Positions 8,644 to 17,111 of a stretch of DNA of 64,000 nucleotides are shown here, one piece after another. The notes beneath the pieces are model-generated. The model had not been told where the DNA came from. It saw only the letters and a list, made by a program, of their open reading frames with translations, and did not search any database. This DNA is from JAVJSD01 sp040219575 (GTDB taxonomy: Bacteria; Planctomycetota; Planctomycetia; Pirellulales; Pirellulaceae). Positions within the stretch are counted from its first letter, which is position 1. Each line of letters opens with the position of its first letter. Position numbers and translations under genes: made by a program. Location: positions 1-64,000 of the forward strand of contig JAVJSD010000045.1 in NCBI GenBank assembly GCA_040219575.1, in the 5' to 3' direction.

Positions 8644-9219
8644 ATGCTCAGTCTGCATGCTCCTTCGCCCGACGCCTGGTTCGATCAGGCCGGCCGCCAT
8701 CTCGACCTTGTGCTGATCGACCACGCACACTGCGAGAAGAAGGCGGCCGGCTACGCGTTGAATCTGATGTTCGCCTACATCGAACATGAAGAGCTCTGCC
8801 GCGAGATGACCGAGATCGTCAACGAAGAACTCGAACACTTCCACATGGTGCTCGACTTGCTGAAGCGGCGCGGGGTGCGATTTCGACGACTCAAGCCGAG
8901 CGCTTACGGGCGCAAGTTGAACGAACTGGTCCGCAAACAGGAGCCGCAGCGGGCCGTGGATCGCCTGCTGGTCGCCGGGTTGATCGAGGCCCGCTCCTGC
9001 GAGCGTTTCGGGCTGCTCCGCGACCGTCTCGAAGAGCAGGAACTGGCCGAGTTCTACGGCAGCCTGTTCGAGTCCGAGGCGCGGCATCACAGCACCTACG
9101 TCCGCTTGGCGAAATCGTTCGCCGACGAAGAAACCGTGCGCCGTCGTCTGGAGACCCTCGCCGTCGAGGAGGCGCGGATCATCTCCGCCGGAGAGTCCCA
9201 ACCGCGGATGCACAGCTAG
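8644..9219 (+). CDS. miaE: tRNA-(ms2io6A)-hydroxylase MiaE-like diiron protein
   Basis: A 191-residue all-helical ferritin-like protein. Diiron ligands can be read as E31, E62, H65 (EELEH), E115, E145 and H148 (ESEARHH), the two E-x-x-H pattern of MiaE. MiaE hydroxylates the isopentenyl group of the modified adenosine at tRNA position 37. The start MLSLHAPSPDAWF matches the family length; an in-frame ATG 18 codons upstream is possible but adds a Ser/Pro-rich extension. No miaA or miaB lies nearby. Confidence 0.85.
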   Translation: MLSLHAPSPDAWFDQAGRHLDLVLIDHAHCEKKAAGYALNLMFAYIEHEELCREMTEIVNEELEHFHMVLDLLKRRGVRFRRLKPSAYGRKLNELVRKQEPQRAVDRLLVAGLIEARSCERFGLLRDRLEEQELAEFYGSLFESEARHHSTYVRLAKSFADEETVRRRLETLAVEEARIISAGESQPRMHS

Positions 9220-9242
9220 GTCAGCCCGCGCAGCCAATGTCG

Positions 9243-9268
9243 CAGGGCGGCCTTCCAGGCGGCCAAAG
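9243..9268. repeat. dispersed repeat, family B
   Basis: CAGGGCGGCCTTCCAGGC followed by GGCCAAAG, between miaE and the phosphatase gene. The same core is at 13371-13395 and, inverted, at 25534-25559. Confidence 0.7.
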
Positions 9269-9385
9269 CCGGCGCGTCGCCGCCCACCTTCGGCAACAGC
9301 ACGCATCGCGCTCCAGCCGCGACTACAATGGGCCTTTGGCGAACAAAAATCAGCACTCTTCAGCCCAATTGCGAGAACCGCATCC

Positions 9386-11251
9386 ATGAGTCATCTCCCT
9401 CTCCCACCACGTCGATGCCTGCTTCCCCTGCTGACCCTCGCGTTGGGCGTGTTCGCGGCCGCCGCTCCCGTCCGCGCGGAACGCGATCCCATTCGGCTGA
9501 CGCATGGCCCGATGCTGGGCAATCCGACGGCGCACTCGATGTCCGTCTGGGGCCGCACGTCCGATGCGGGTGAGTTCACGGTGCGTTACGGAACCGATCC
9601 CCAGCGGCTCGACCAGGTCAGTGCGCCGGCGGCGACCACCGTCGCCCACGACAACACCGGCGTCGCGCAGCTGAAAGACCTGAAGTCCAACACGCGCTAC
9701 CATTACCAGGTGTGGGTCAACGAGCGCCCCCACGGACTCCCCGGCAGTTTCCGCACGCTGCCCAGCGCCGACGACACCCGCAACGAAGAGTACAACCCGA
9801 AAGGCCTGTTCAACTTCCGCTTTCAGATTGGATCATGCGCCAATCAAAACCCGCTGCACGGCGTCGGCCATCGCACGCCGACCTATGAAGTGCTCAATCG
9901 CGACTGGGCCGACAAGGTGCACTTCCATGTGATGAACGGCGACTGGTTGTACGAGGAGCTGCGCGAGTATCCGCCCGAGGCGTGGCGGTTGACCCTCGGG
10001 CTCGACAAGTATCCGCTCGCGGTGCAGGTCATGCCGACGGTGGTCGGCGTGTGGGAGAACTACAAGCTGTACTTGTCGCGCGGCGTCGATCTGGCCAAGT
10101 GGCACCGCCACGTGCCGAGCTACTTCACCTTCGACGATCATGAACTGGTCAACGACATCTGGGGTTCGAGCGAGGCGGGCAAGCGCCACCGGCGCACGGT
10201 GTTCCGCGACATCGGCACCTACGCCTGGTACGACTACCTGGGTTGGGCGAACCCGATGGAGCACGACCACGCGATTCACTTCGGCCGCGGCAAGATGCAG
10301 GGCGGCAGCGACCTGTTGGTCGATCCCGACACCGACTTCACCAAGTTGCCCCTGAAGGAAATGCTCAACCTGCACGTGCATTGGGGCACGCCCGAGGCCG
10401 GCGCCAACGACATCCGCTACGACAACGACGAGGGAAACAAGAATTCCTACGTGTACGACATCGTCGAGGTCGTCGATCCGCACACGCTGCGGCTGCATAT
10501 GCCGGCCAAGGTCGACGACGAGGTGAGCTATTCGATCGGCCGCCGCAGCTACGGCAGCTTTCGCGTTTCGAACTGCGAGTTCTTCCTGATCGACACCCGC
10601 GGCGACCGCGACATGCACGACATCCGCGACCGCGGCAAGGCGGGCGTCTCGATGATCGGCAAACCGCAGCGCGAGTGGCTGCTCAAGTCGATGCGCGAGA
10701 GCGATGCCGATTTCTTCTTCGTCATCTCGACGGTGCCGTTCATGATTCCGCATAGCGGGGCCGGCGGATTCGAGGTCGACGCCGAAAACAAGGAGGAGGC
10801 CTGGACCGGCTTCTTCGACGAGCGGGAACTGCTGATCCGCGAGTGGGAGAAACTCGGCAAGAAGGTGTTCGTGATGACCGGCGACCTGCACAACAGCTTC
10901 GCCATCAAAGTCACCGACAACGTCTGGGAATTCTGCTGCGGTCCGCACAACAGCGTCAATCACGTGCCCAAGCTCGACGAGAGCGACCGGCCCGCCACCG
11001 GCAAGTTCAAATTCGGACCGCGCGAGTGCGACATCCGCTGGAGCAGCTACATCCTGCCCGACGTGCCGCGGCTGGAGCGAATGTATCCGCACTTCTGCGT
11101 GGTGCAGGTGAACAACGTGTTCAACATGCCCCAGAAGCTCGGCGACGAGCGATGGGTGGCGTACCCGCATCCGCAGGTGGTGTTTCGGTACTACGACGGA
11201 CGCACGGGAGAGTTCGAGTACGCGGAGGCGATTTCGCTCGATCGCGAGTGA
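9386..11251 (+). CDS. PhoD-like alkaline phosphatase / metallophosphatase
   Basis: A 621-residue secreted protein. A signal peptide with an AAAPVRA cleavage region is followed by a Fn3-like N-terminal domain (about 40-125: SMSVWGRTSDAGEFTVRYGT). The metallophosphatase domain includes HVMNGDWLYEE, YFTFDDHELVND and VFVMTGDLHNSFA, the D/H-rich motifs of the PhoD/PurA-like family. These enzymes hydrolyse phosphodiesters or monoesters outside the cytoplasm, usually under phosphate need. About 620 residues is long for PhoD; extra segments around 290-400 are variable. The ATG follows a TACAAT box (9325-9330) by about 55 bp, and a single-gene unit is likely. Confidence 0.8.
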   Translation: MSHLPLPPRRCLLPLLTLALGVFAAAAPVRAERDPIRLTHGPMLGNPTAHSMSVWGRTSDAGEFTVRYGTDPQRLDQVSAPAATTVAHDNTGVAQLKDLKSNTRYHYQVWVNERPHGLPGSFRTLPSADDTRNEEYNPKGLFNFRFQIGSCANQNPLHGVGHRTPTYEVLNRDWADKVHFHVMNGDWLYEELREYPPEAWRLTLGLDKYPLAVQVMPTVVGVWENYKLYLSRGVDLAKWHRHVPSYFTFDDHELVNDIWGSSEAGKRHRRTVFRDIGTYAWYDYLGWANPMEHDHAIHFGRGKMQGGSDLLVDPDTDFTKLPLKEMLNLHVHWGTPEAGANDIRYDNDEGNKNSYVYDIVEVVDPHTLRLHMPAKVDDEVSYSIGRRSYGSFRVSNCEFFLIDTRGDRDMHDIRDRGKAGVSMIGKPQREWLLKSMRESDADFFFVISTVPFMIPHSGAGGFEVDAENKEEAWTGFFDERELLIREWEKLGKKVFVMTGDLHNSFAIKVTDNVWEFCCGPHNSVNHVPKLDESDRPATGKFKFGPRECDIRWSSYILPDVPRLERMYPHFCVVQVNNVFNMPQKLGDERWVAYPHPQVVFRYYDGRTGEFEYAEAISLDRE

Positions 11252-11755
11252 ACGCGGCCGCGTTGGTCGGCTTGCCGCCGGGTGGGCGAGGGGAGTTCGG
11301 CGCCCAGGATGCAGGCCATGTTCAACTCGCCGCAGCGCCGCGCCGCCTGTTGATGACGCTCATCGAGCTTTTCCGCCGGGCACGGTGTTTCGACCTCGGC
11401 GATGTCGACGCGATAGCCGACGGTCTGCGTTTCCGGGAAGCAAAGGATCTCTGCACGCCTTGCTCGGCGGCCTGCTCGATCGAATTGCAGGATCGTGGCG
11501 GCGCTTTGTTGATCGTCGCCCGTCTGCCGAGTCTGGGCTCATCCTATTCGCAGCAAGTGCATGGTGGGGCTCGCCAGTGAGGGAAACGGATTACGGGCGA
11601 GGACGCAGATTTCTTGTAGCACGATTGGATTGCGGACGCAGGCGGTTTTCGGCTTCACGCCGCCGCTGCAAGTAGACGCCCTCCCGGCACAGAGTTTGCG
11701 GCAAAGGCGCCTGTGTGGCGTTTCGTTTCTCTCCTGCAAGCGTCGAAAGGCCGCC
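11252..11755. other. long leader before the S-adenosylmethionine synthetase gene
   Basis: About 500 bp without a firmly supported gene. A 75-codon plus-strand ORF from an ATG at 11353 to a TGA at 11580 has two CxxxC-like pairs but no clear ribosome site, so I do not call it. I see no SAM-riboswitch motif, though this would be the place for one. Confidence 0.4.
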
Positions 11756-12994
11756 ATGGAAAACCTGGTGATCGAATCCCGCGCCGCTCTTCCCGTTTCC
11801 CGTCGCGAGACGGAGTACGTCGAACGCAAGGGGCTGGGGCACCCCGACTCGATTTGCGACGCCGTAATGGAGAGCATCTCGGTGGCGCTCTGCCGGGCGT
11901 ACGTCGAGCGGACGGGCGGCGTGCTGCATCACAACATCGACAAGGGACTGCTGGTCGCCGGCCAAACCAGCCCCAAGTTCGGCGGCGGTACAATCGACGC
12001 CCCCATGCGGCTGATCGTCGGGGACCGGGCGACATCGGTGTTCGACGGCCGAAAGATTCCCGTGGAGGACATCGTGCAGTCGACCGTGGAGCAGTGGTTT
12101 CGGCAGCACCTGCGATTTGTCGATCCGAAGCGGCATCTCGTCGTGCAGAATGAATTGCGGCCGGGTTCCGGGGAACTGACCGGCATCTTCCAGCGCCGAG
12201 CATGCGGTGGTGAGGTAGACGGCGCGGCGGCGCTGCTTCTGGCCAACGACACCTCGACGGCGGTCGGCTTCGCACCGCTGACCGAGACCGAGCATCTCGT
12301 GTTGGCGGCCGAGCACCTGCTCAACTCCAAGCAGTTCAAGCAGGCGTTCCCCGAGACCGGCGAAGACGTAAAAGTGATGGCGGCGCGGCGCGCGCGGCGC
12401 CTGGAATTGACCGTGGCGATGGCATTTTTGGATCGTCCCTTGTTCGACGAAGATGCGTATTTCCATCGCAAGCGGGCGGTGGTGCAGGAGCTTCAGCAGT
12501 TTCTGACGACCAAACTGCACGAACTCGACGAGGTCGACGTGCAATTGAACATGCTGGATCAGCCGGGACGCGGGGAAAGCGGCGCGTATCTGACCGTGCT
12601 GGGGACGTCGGCCGAGTGCGGCGACGGGGGACAGGTTGGTCGCGGCAATCGGGCCAGCGGTCTGATCAGTTGCTGCCGTCCGATGACGATGGAGGCGGTG
12701 GCCGGCAAGAACCCGGTCAGCCACGTCGGGAAGGTTTACAACCTGCTCGCGCGGCAAATGGCGGAGAGGATCTGGGATTCGGTGGAGGGGGTCCAACAGG
12801 TGTACGTCTGGCTCTGCAGCCAGATCGGCCGACCCATCGACCAGCCGTGGCTGACGACCGTCGAGGTCGCGCTGGCCGACGACGCCGTCATCGACGACAT
12901 GCGGCAGCCGATCGACGACATCCTCCACGACGAACTGGCGAATGTCGAGACGTTGATTCGTCAACTCATCCGAGGCGAACTGCGCGTGATATGA
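11756..12994 (+). CDS. mat: archaeal-type S-adenosylmethionine synthetase
   Basis: A 412-residue enzyme making S-adenosylmethionine from methionine and ATP. It is of the archaeal (Mat/AdoMet_Synthase) type, not bacterial MetK. Landmarks are ERKGLGHPDSICDAVMESIS near the N-terminus, HNIDKGLLVAGQTSPKFGGG, and SGLISCCRPMTMEAVAGKNP in the C-terminal half. The start MENLVIESRAALPV has GAAAGG 6 nt upstream; the ORF is open 65 codons further without homology. It is not in a methionine operon; the next gene on the strand is the dehydrogenase at 13603. Whether the genome also has a bacterial metK cannot be seen here. Confidence 0.9.
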   Translation: MENLVIESRAALPVSRRETEYVERKGLGHPDSICDAVMESISVALCRAYVERTGGVLHHNIDKGLLVAGQTSPKFGGGTIDAPMRLIVGDRATSVFDGRKIPVEDIVQSTVEQWFRQHLRFVDPKRHLVVQNELRPGSGELTGIFQRRACGGEVDGAAALLLANDTSTAVGFAPLTETEHLVLAAEHLLNSKQFKQAFPETGEDVKVMAARRARRLELTVAMAFLDRPLFDEDAYFHRKRAVVQELQQFLTTKLHELDEVDVQLNMLDQPGRGESGAYLTVLGTSAECGDGGQVGRGNRASGLISCCRPMTMEAVAGKNPVSHVGKVYNLLARQMAERIWDSVEGVQQVYVWLCSQIGRPIDQPWLTTVEVALADDAVIDDMRQPIDDILHDELANVETLIRQLIRGELRVI

Positions 12995-13036
12995 GATCGC
13001 GCGGCGACGACGGCGCAGGAGCCGTTTTCATCCGCG

Positions 13037-13252
13037 TCAACCAGCGTCGGACGCATGCAGGTTCCGGTCGGCGGCCACCATGGCCTGCGCCATGCGGAAG
13101 GCCCGCAGCGCAATTTCTTCTCGGGCCGACTCCGTTTCGGGCGGGCCCTGTTGGGTGATCATCGCCTGCATCGCCAAACCGGCGAACCACTTCACATCGG
13201 TCGCCCCCTTCGCCTCGGCCTCGCGCGGCACGGGGAACATTGGACTCACCAT
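13037..13252 (-). CDS. small conserved-type hypothetical protein
   Basis: A 71-residue protein starting MVSPMFPVPREAEAKG. The ATG at 13252 has GGGAGAAG upstream and is preferred over an ATG 22 codons earlier. The body (KWFAGLAMQAMITQQG... EIALRAFRMAQAMVAAD) looks like two helices, soluble. It converges on the synthetase gene with a 42-bp gap. The function is unknown; similar small planctomycete proteins exist in my memory but I cannot name a family. Confidence 0.6.
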   Translation of the reverse strand: MVSPMFPVPREAEAKGATDVKWFAGLAMQAMITQQGPPETESAREEIALRAFRMAQAMVAADRNLHASDAG

Positions 13253-13602
13253 CGTCGCTTCTCCCTGGTTCACGACCTTGGTTATGGACGATTCACTTCT
13301 CCGCCGACACGTCCGCAATTGCAGTGCCGGAGATCATCGTTTGACAGGTGGAGGCTGCTGAACTCCTCTGTAGGGCGGCCTTCCAGGCTGCCAAAGGCAG
13401 GCAAGATGCCTGCCCTACGGCGCTCGCCCATGTGGTCGCATTCGCACGATCACGCGGGATCCGCGCACTATCGCACATCGCCGTTGGTCCGATTTTCGCC
13501 AAATCAACCGTAGGTTGGGTCTTGCTCGTCCCTCCCGTAATCGGCATGGAAACTGCGTCGTTTGACAAGGGATTGCGGCGTAAACCAAGAGGCGGAACAA
13601 CC
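13253..13602. other. intergenic region with a family B repeat
   Basis: It holds the dispersed repeat at 13371-13418 and presumably the promoters of the small minus-strand gene and of the dehydrogenase. An ORF in frame with the dehydrogenase runs through the repeat but has no coding character. Confidence 0.5.
13371..13418. repeat. dispersed palindromic repeat, family B
   Basis: TAGGGCGGCCTTCCAGGC followed by GGCAGGCAAGATGCCTGCC; the second part is itself an inverted repeat and the ends TAGGGC/GCCCTA are complementary. Related copies are at 9243-9268 and 25534-25559. Confidence 0.75.
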
Positions 13603-14712
13603 ATGAACGCAACTTTTCCGTTCGAAGCCTTCTGCGACGACCTGGGACCGGCGAAGGTCGTGCATCTGTATGATCCGCGATGCGGACTGCGGGCGTTTGT
13701 GGTGGTGCACAACGTCGCCTGCGGGCCTTCGATCGGCGGCGTGCGGATGGCGGTCGATGTCACGACCGAGGAAGTGTTCCGGCTGGCCCAGGCGATGACG
13801 CTGAAGAACGCCGCGGCCGGTTTGCCCCACGGCGGCGGCAAGGCGGGCATTCTGGCCGATCCCAAAACGGCGGACAAACCGCGGTTGATCCGCGCCTTCG
13901 CCCGGGCTATCGGCGACCTTACCGAATACATCCCCGGCCCCGATATGGGAACCGACGAGTCGTGCATGGCGTGGATCCAGGACGAGATCAAACGGGCGGT
14001 TGGACTGCCGCGCGTCCTGGGGGGCATTCCCCTCGACGAAATCGGCGCCACGGGATACGGACTGGCGCAGTGTGCTGAAGTGGCGGCGGAGTTCTGCGAC
14101 GTCGACATCGCCGGCGCGCGGGTGGCCATCGAGGGGTTCGGCAACGTGGGACGGCACGCCGCGCGGTATCTGGAGGAAAAAGGAGCACGGCTCGTGGCGG
14201 CCAGCGACTCCAGCGGAGCGGTATTCGATCCGAAGGGGATCGCCGTCGACCGCCTGATCGAGGCGAAACAGAAGTCGGGCAGCGTGACCGCCTATACCAA
14301 CGGCGTGCAGATTCGACAAACGGAACTATTCACCGCACCCTGCGACATCCTGATTCCCGCGGCGCGGCCCGATTGCATTCATGCCGACAACGCCCAGGCG
14401 ATTCAGGCCCGGCTGATCCTGCAAGGCGCCAACATCCCCGCCACCGCGGAGGCGGAGCGGATTCTGCATGAGCGGGGTGTGCTGGTGGTTCCCGACTTCA
14501 TCGCCAACGCCGGCGGAGTGATCTGCGCTTCGGTGGAGTATCACGGCGGCAGCGAGTCGGAAGCGCTGCGGCAGATCACGGAAAAAATCCGTCGCAACAC
14601 CGGCGAGGTGCTGACCCGCAGCCGCGACGAGCGCATCGCTCCCCGGCAAGCCGCCGTCGCGTTGGCCCGCGAACGGGTGCTGCGGGCCATGGCGCTGCGA
14701 ACACAGTGCTGA
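13603..14712 (+). CDS. Glu/Leu/Phe/Val-type amino acid dehydrogenase
   Basis: A 369-residue NAD(P)-linked dehydrogenase of the Glu/Leu/Phe/Val family, which deaminates an amino acid to the 2-oxo acid and ammonia. Catalytic K80 lies in LPHGGGKAGI, with K68 and D118 (GPDMGTDES) in the usual places; the Rossmann loop is G178-F-G-N-V-G183. The length near 370 and the N-terminal dimer segment fit the leucine/valine/phenylalanine dehydrogenase branch better than hexameric glutamate dehydrogenase, but the substrate is not certain. The start MNATFPFEAF has an AGAGGCGGA site. It heads a same-strand run with carbamate kinase and a cDPGS-like gene, linking ammonia release to carbamoyl phosphate, an inference from context. 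Confidence 0.85.
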   Translation: MNATFPFEAFCDDLGPAKVVHLYDPRCGLRAFVVVHNVACGPSIGGVRMAVDVTTEEVFRLAQAMTLKNAAAGLPHGGGKAGILADPKTADKPRLIRAFARAIGDLTEYIPGPDMGTDESCMAWIQDEIKRAVGLPRVLGGIPLDEIGATGYGLAQCAEVAAEFCDVDIAGARVAIEGFGNVGRHAARYLEEKGARLVAASDSSGAVFDPKGIAVDRLIEAKQKSGSVTAYTNGVQIRQTELFTAPCDILIPAARPDCIHADNAQAIQARLILQGANIPATAEAERILHERGVLVVPDFIANAGGVICASVEYHGGSESEALRQITEKIRRNTGEVLTRSRDERIAPRQAAVALARERVLRAMALRTQC

Positions 14713-14720
14713 TGGAACGC

Positions 14721-14747
14721 GCATCCGACGCGGCCAGCGTCGGATGC
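14721..14747 (+). repeat. 11-bp-arm hairpin after the dehydrogenase gene
   Basis: GCATCCGACGC (14721-14731) and GCGTCGGATGC (14737-14747) are perfect complements around a 5-nt loop, starting 8 bp after the stop codon. There is no T-tract, so it may be a repeat or an mRNA 3'-end stabiliser more than a terminator. The inner part resembles the family C palindrome at 14766. Confidence 0.65.
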
Positions 14748-14765
14748 AGAAGCGACTTTGATTCG

Positions 14766-14780
14766 GACGCTGGCAGCGTC
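14766..14780. repeat. palindrome, family C
   Basis: GACGCTGGCAGCGTC, self-complementary around its central base, in the dehydrogenase-carbamate kinase gap. The same sequence is at 17787-17801, and with one change at 24592-24606. Confidence 0.65.
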
Positions 14781-14808
14781 CGCCACGGGTATTGGACGTG
14801 AGGCGGAC

Positions 14809-15759
14809 ATGGAACGCATTGTGGTGGTGTTTGGTGGAAACGCATTCGCGGCGGGCCGCCAATTGACGATGGCGGGTCAGCTGGAGTATGCGCGGCAGGC
14901 GATCGAATTGCTCGCGCCGCTGCTGCACGATGAGGTGCAGCTATTGATTTCGCATGGCAACGGCCCGCAAGTCGGCGCCATCCTGATTCGCGTCGAGGAA
15001 GCGCTCGGCAAGGCATATCCTCTGCCGCTGGAGGCGTGCGTCGCGGAGTCGGAAGGCGAACTTGGCTACGTGCTGGCCCAGGCGCTGTACAACGTGACGC
15101 GCGACGCTGGACGCACGCCTCCCATCGTCAGCATGCTGAGCCAGGTCGTCGTCGATGCGGACGATCCTGCATTCGCCACGCCGACGAAACCGATCGGCCC
15201 GTTCCTCGAAGCCTCACAATCCGAGCGACTGCGGGACGACGGTGTGGCGGTCGTCGAGGACGCCGGCCGCGGTTTTCGGCGGGTCGTGGCGTCGCCGGAG
15301 CCGCGCGAAGTGTTGGAGTTGGAAGTGATCCGCAAGTTGCTCGAACTGGGGGTGATCGTGATCGCCGCCGGCGGTGGAGGGATTCCCGTGGTGCGCGGGG
15401 CGGATGGCCTCATCGGCGTCGAGGCGGTGATCGACAAGGACCTGACGGCGGCCCTGTTGGCGGATCAACTCGAGGCGCGACAACTAATCATCCTCACCTG
15501 CGTGCCGTGTGCCTATCGCTGTTTCAACACCCCGCGTCAGGAGCCGATCGGCCGCGTCACGGCGGAAGAGGCCCAATCGCTGCTGGCCGAAGGGCATTTC
15601 GCGCCTGGCAGCATGCGGCCCAAAATCGAAGCCGCGATTCGCTTCGCCTCGCGACCGTGCCGACGAACCATTATTTGCGATCCGCCTTCGCTGGCCGACG
15701 CCCTGCAGGGCCTGGCAGGCACCATCATTGAAACCAAGGGGCAATGCGAGAACGAGTGA
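14809..15759 (+). CDS. arcC: carbamate kinase
   Basis: A 316-residue amino acid kinase family protein. N-terminal VVVFGGNAF, HGNGPQVG near 50, IAAGGGGIPV near 190 and the late LIILTCVPCAYRCF with GSMRPKIEAA are the carbamate kinase signatures. It transfers phosphate between carbamoyl phosphate and ADP to give ATP, CO2 and ammonia, or works in reverse. The start has the site GAGGCGG. Its TGA overlaps the ATG of the next gene (TGATG), so the two are translationally coupled. No arcA or arcB is in the window, so this is not a standard arginine deiminase operon. Confidence 0.88.
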   Translation: MERIVVVFGGNAFAAGRQLTMAGQLEYARQAIELLAPLLHDEVQLLISHGNGPQVGAILIRVEEALGKAYPLPLEACVAESEGELGYVLAQALYNVTRDAGRTPPIVSMLSQVVVDADDPAFATPTKPIGPFLEASQSERLRDDGVAVVEDAGRGFRRVVASPEPREVLELEVIRKLLELGVIVIAAGGGGIPVVRGADGLIGVEAVIDKDLTAALLADQLEARQLIILTCVPCAYRCFNTPRQEPIGRVTAEEAQSLLAEGHFAPGSMRPKIEAAIRFASRPCRRTIICDPPSLADALQGLAGTIIETKGQCENE

Positions 15760-17105
15760 TGGCCGAGTCGGAATTCAACTGCATCATCATGGGAGCGGCG
15801 GGCCGCGACTTCCACAATTTCCAGACGTTCTTTCGCGATCGCCCGCGGTTCCGCGTACGGGCGTTCACGGCGGCGCAGATTCCCTACATCGCGACCCGAT
15901 CGTTTCCTCGCGAACTCGCCGGGCCGCACTACGATGCGGACATTCCGATCCACGCGGAAGAGCGTCTGCCGGAACTGGTCCACGACCTGAATATCGACTT
16001 CGTGTTCCTGGCGTACAGCGACCTGTCGCACGAGGAGGTGATGCACCGGGCCAGTCTGGTGCAGGCGTGCGGCGCGAGTTTCACCCTGCTGGGCCCCCGG
16101 CATACGCAACTCGTGTCGCGGCGGCCCGTCGTGGCCGTGACCGCCGCGCGGACCGGCGCCGGCAAGAGCCCGATTTCGCAAATGCTCGCAAGGCATCTGC
16201 GGGAGACAGGAAGACGCGTCGCCGTCGTCCGTCACCCGATGCCCTATGGCGACCTGAGCCGGCAGCGCGTGCAGCGTTTCGCGTCGCCGCCGGACCTCGA
16301 CAAGTTCGAGTGCACGATTGAGGAACGGGAAGAGTACGAACCTTACCTCGAACAAGGGTTGACCATCTTTGCGGGCGTCGACTACGAGGCGATCCTCCGG
16401 GCCGCCGAGGCGGAGGCCGACGTCGTGGTGTGGGACGGCGGCAACAACGACTTCTCGTTCTTCCGGGCCGGCCTGTGGATCGTGGTGCTCGACGCACTCC
16501 GCGCGGGACACGAGACCGCCTACTATCCCGGTGAGACCAACTTCCTGGCCGCCGACGTTCTCATCATCAACAAAGTCTCCGAAGCGCCGACGCAGTCGCT
16601 GGCCGACCTGCGCCGACACGTGCGCGACGCGCGCCCGGATGCGATCTTGATCGAAAGCGATCTGGCGATCGACGTCGAGGACCGAGGCGCCATCGCCGGC
16701 CGCAGGGTGCTGGTCTTGGAAGACGGCCCGACGCTCACGCACGGCGGAATGTCGTTCGGCGCGGGCACGATCGCCGCCCGCAAGTTCGGCGCGGCGGAGC
16801 TTGTCGATCCGCGGCCGGCGGCGGTCGGAAGCATCGCCGCGTTGTTCGAGAAATACCCGCGCCTGGATCGCGTGCTGCCCGCCATGGGCTACTCGCCGCA
16901 GCAACGCGAGGAGTTGAAACGGACGATTCTCGCCAGCGGCGCCGAGACCGTCGTCGACGGCAGCCCGGCCCGAATCGATCGTCTGCTTGACCTGCCGTTG
17001 CCGGTGGTCCGCGTGCACTATCGCTTTCAGCAGCTCGCGGGGCCGCCGCTTGGCGAGCTTGTGGACCGTTTTCTCGCCACGGGATCGGCGCCGATTGCGG
17101 AGTGA
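15759..17105 (+). CDS. cyclic 2,3-diphosphoglycerate synthetase-like NTPase
   Basis: A 448-residue P-loop protein. Its N-terminal 115 residues are a Rossmann-like domain (CIIMGAAGRDFHNF). The Walker A loop TGAGKSP at about 132-138 and a Walker B-like VVVWDGGNND then begin a GTPase/dethiobiotin-synthetase-like half. This architecture is that of archaeal cyclic 2,3-diphosphoglycerate synthetase, which makes a thermoprotective solute in some methanogens; bacterial relatives have no proven reaction. The start at 15759 overlaps the arcC stop as TGATG; an ATG at 15744 directly after AAGGGG is an alternative adding five residues. The coupling to carbamate kinase suggests a substrate related to carbamoyl phosphate metabolism, which is my inference. 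Confidence 0.75.
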   Translation: MAESEFNCIIMGAAGRDFHNFQTFFRDRPRFRVRAFTAAQIPYIATRSFPRELAGPHYDADIPIHAEERLPELVHDLNIDFVFLAYSDLSHEEVMHRASLVQACGASFTLLGPRHTQLVSRRPVVAVTAARTGAGKSPISQMLARHLRETGRRVAVVRHPMPYGDLSRQRVQRFASPPDLDKFECTIEEREEYEPYLEQGLTIFAGVDYEAILRAAEAEADVVVWDGGNNDFSFFRAGLWIVVLDALRAGHETAYYPGETNFLAADVLIINKVSEAPTQSLADLRRHVRDARPDAILIESDLAIDVEDRGAIAGRRVLVLEDGPTLTHGGMSFGAGTIAARKFGAAELVDPRPAAVGSIAALFEKYPRLDRVLPAMGYSPQQREELKRTILASGAETVVDGSPARIDRLLDLPLPVVRVHYRFQQLAGPPLGELVDRFLATGSAPIAE

Positions 17106-17111
17106 CCATCG

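Noticed and set aside
11353..11580. A 75-codon plus-strand ORF in the leader of the Mat gene
   Set aside because: No ribosome site and no recognisable feature; kept only as a remark on the region.
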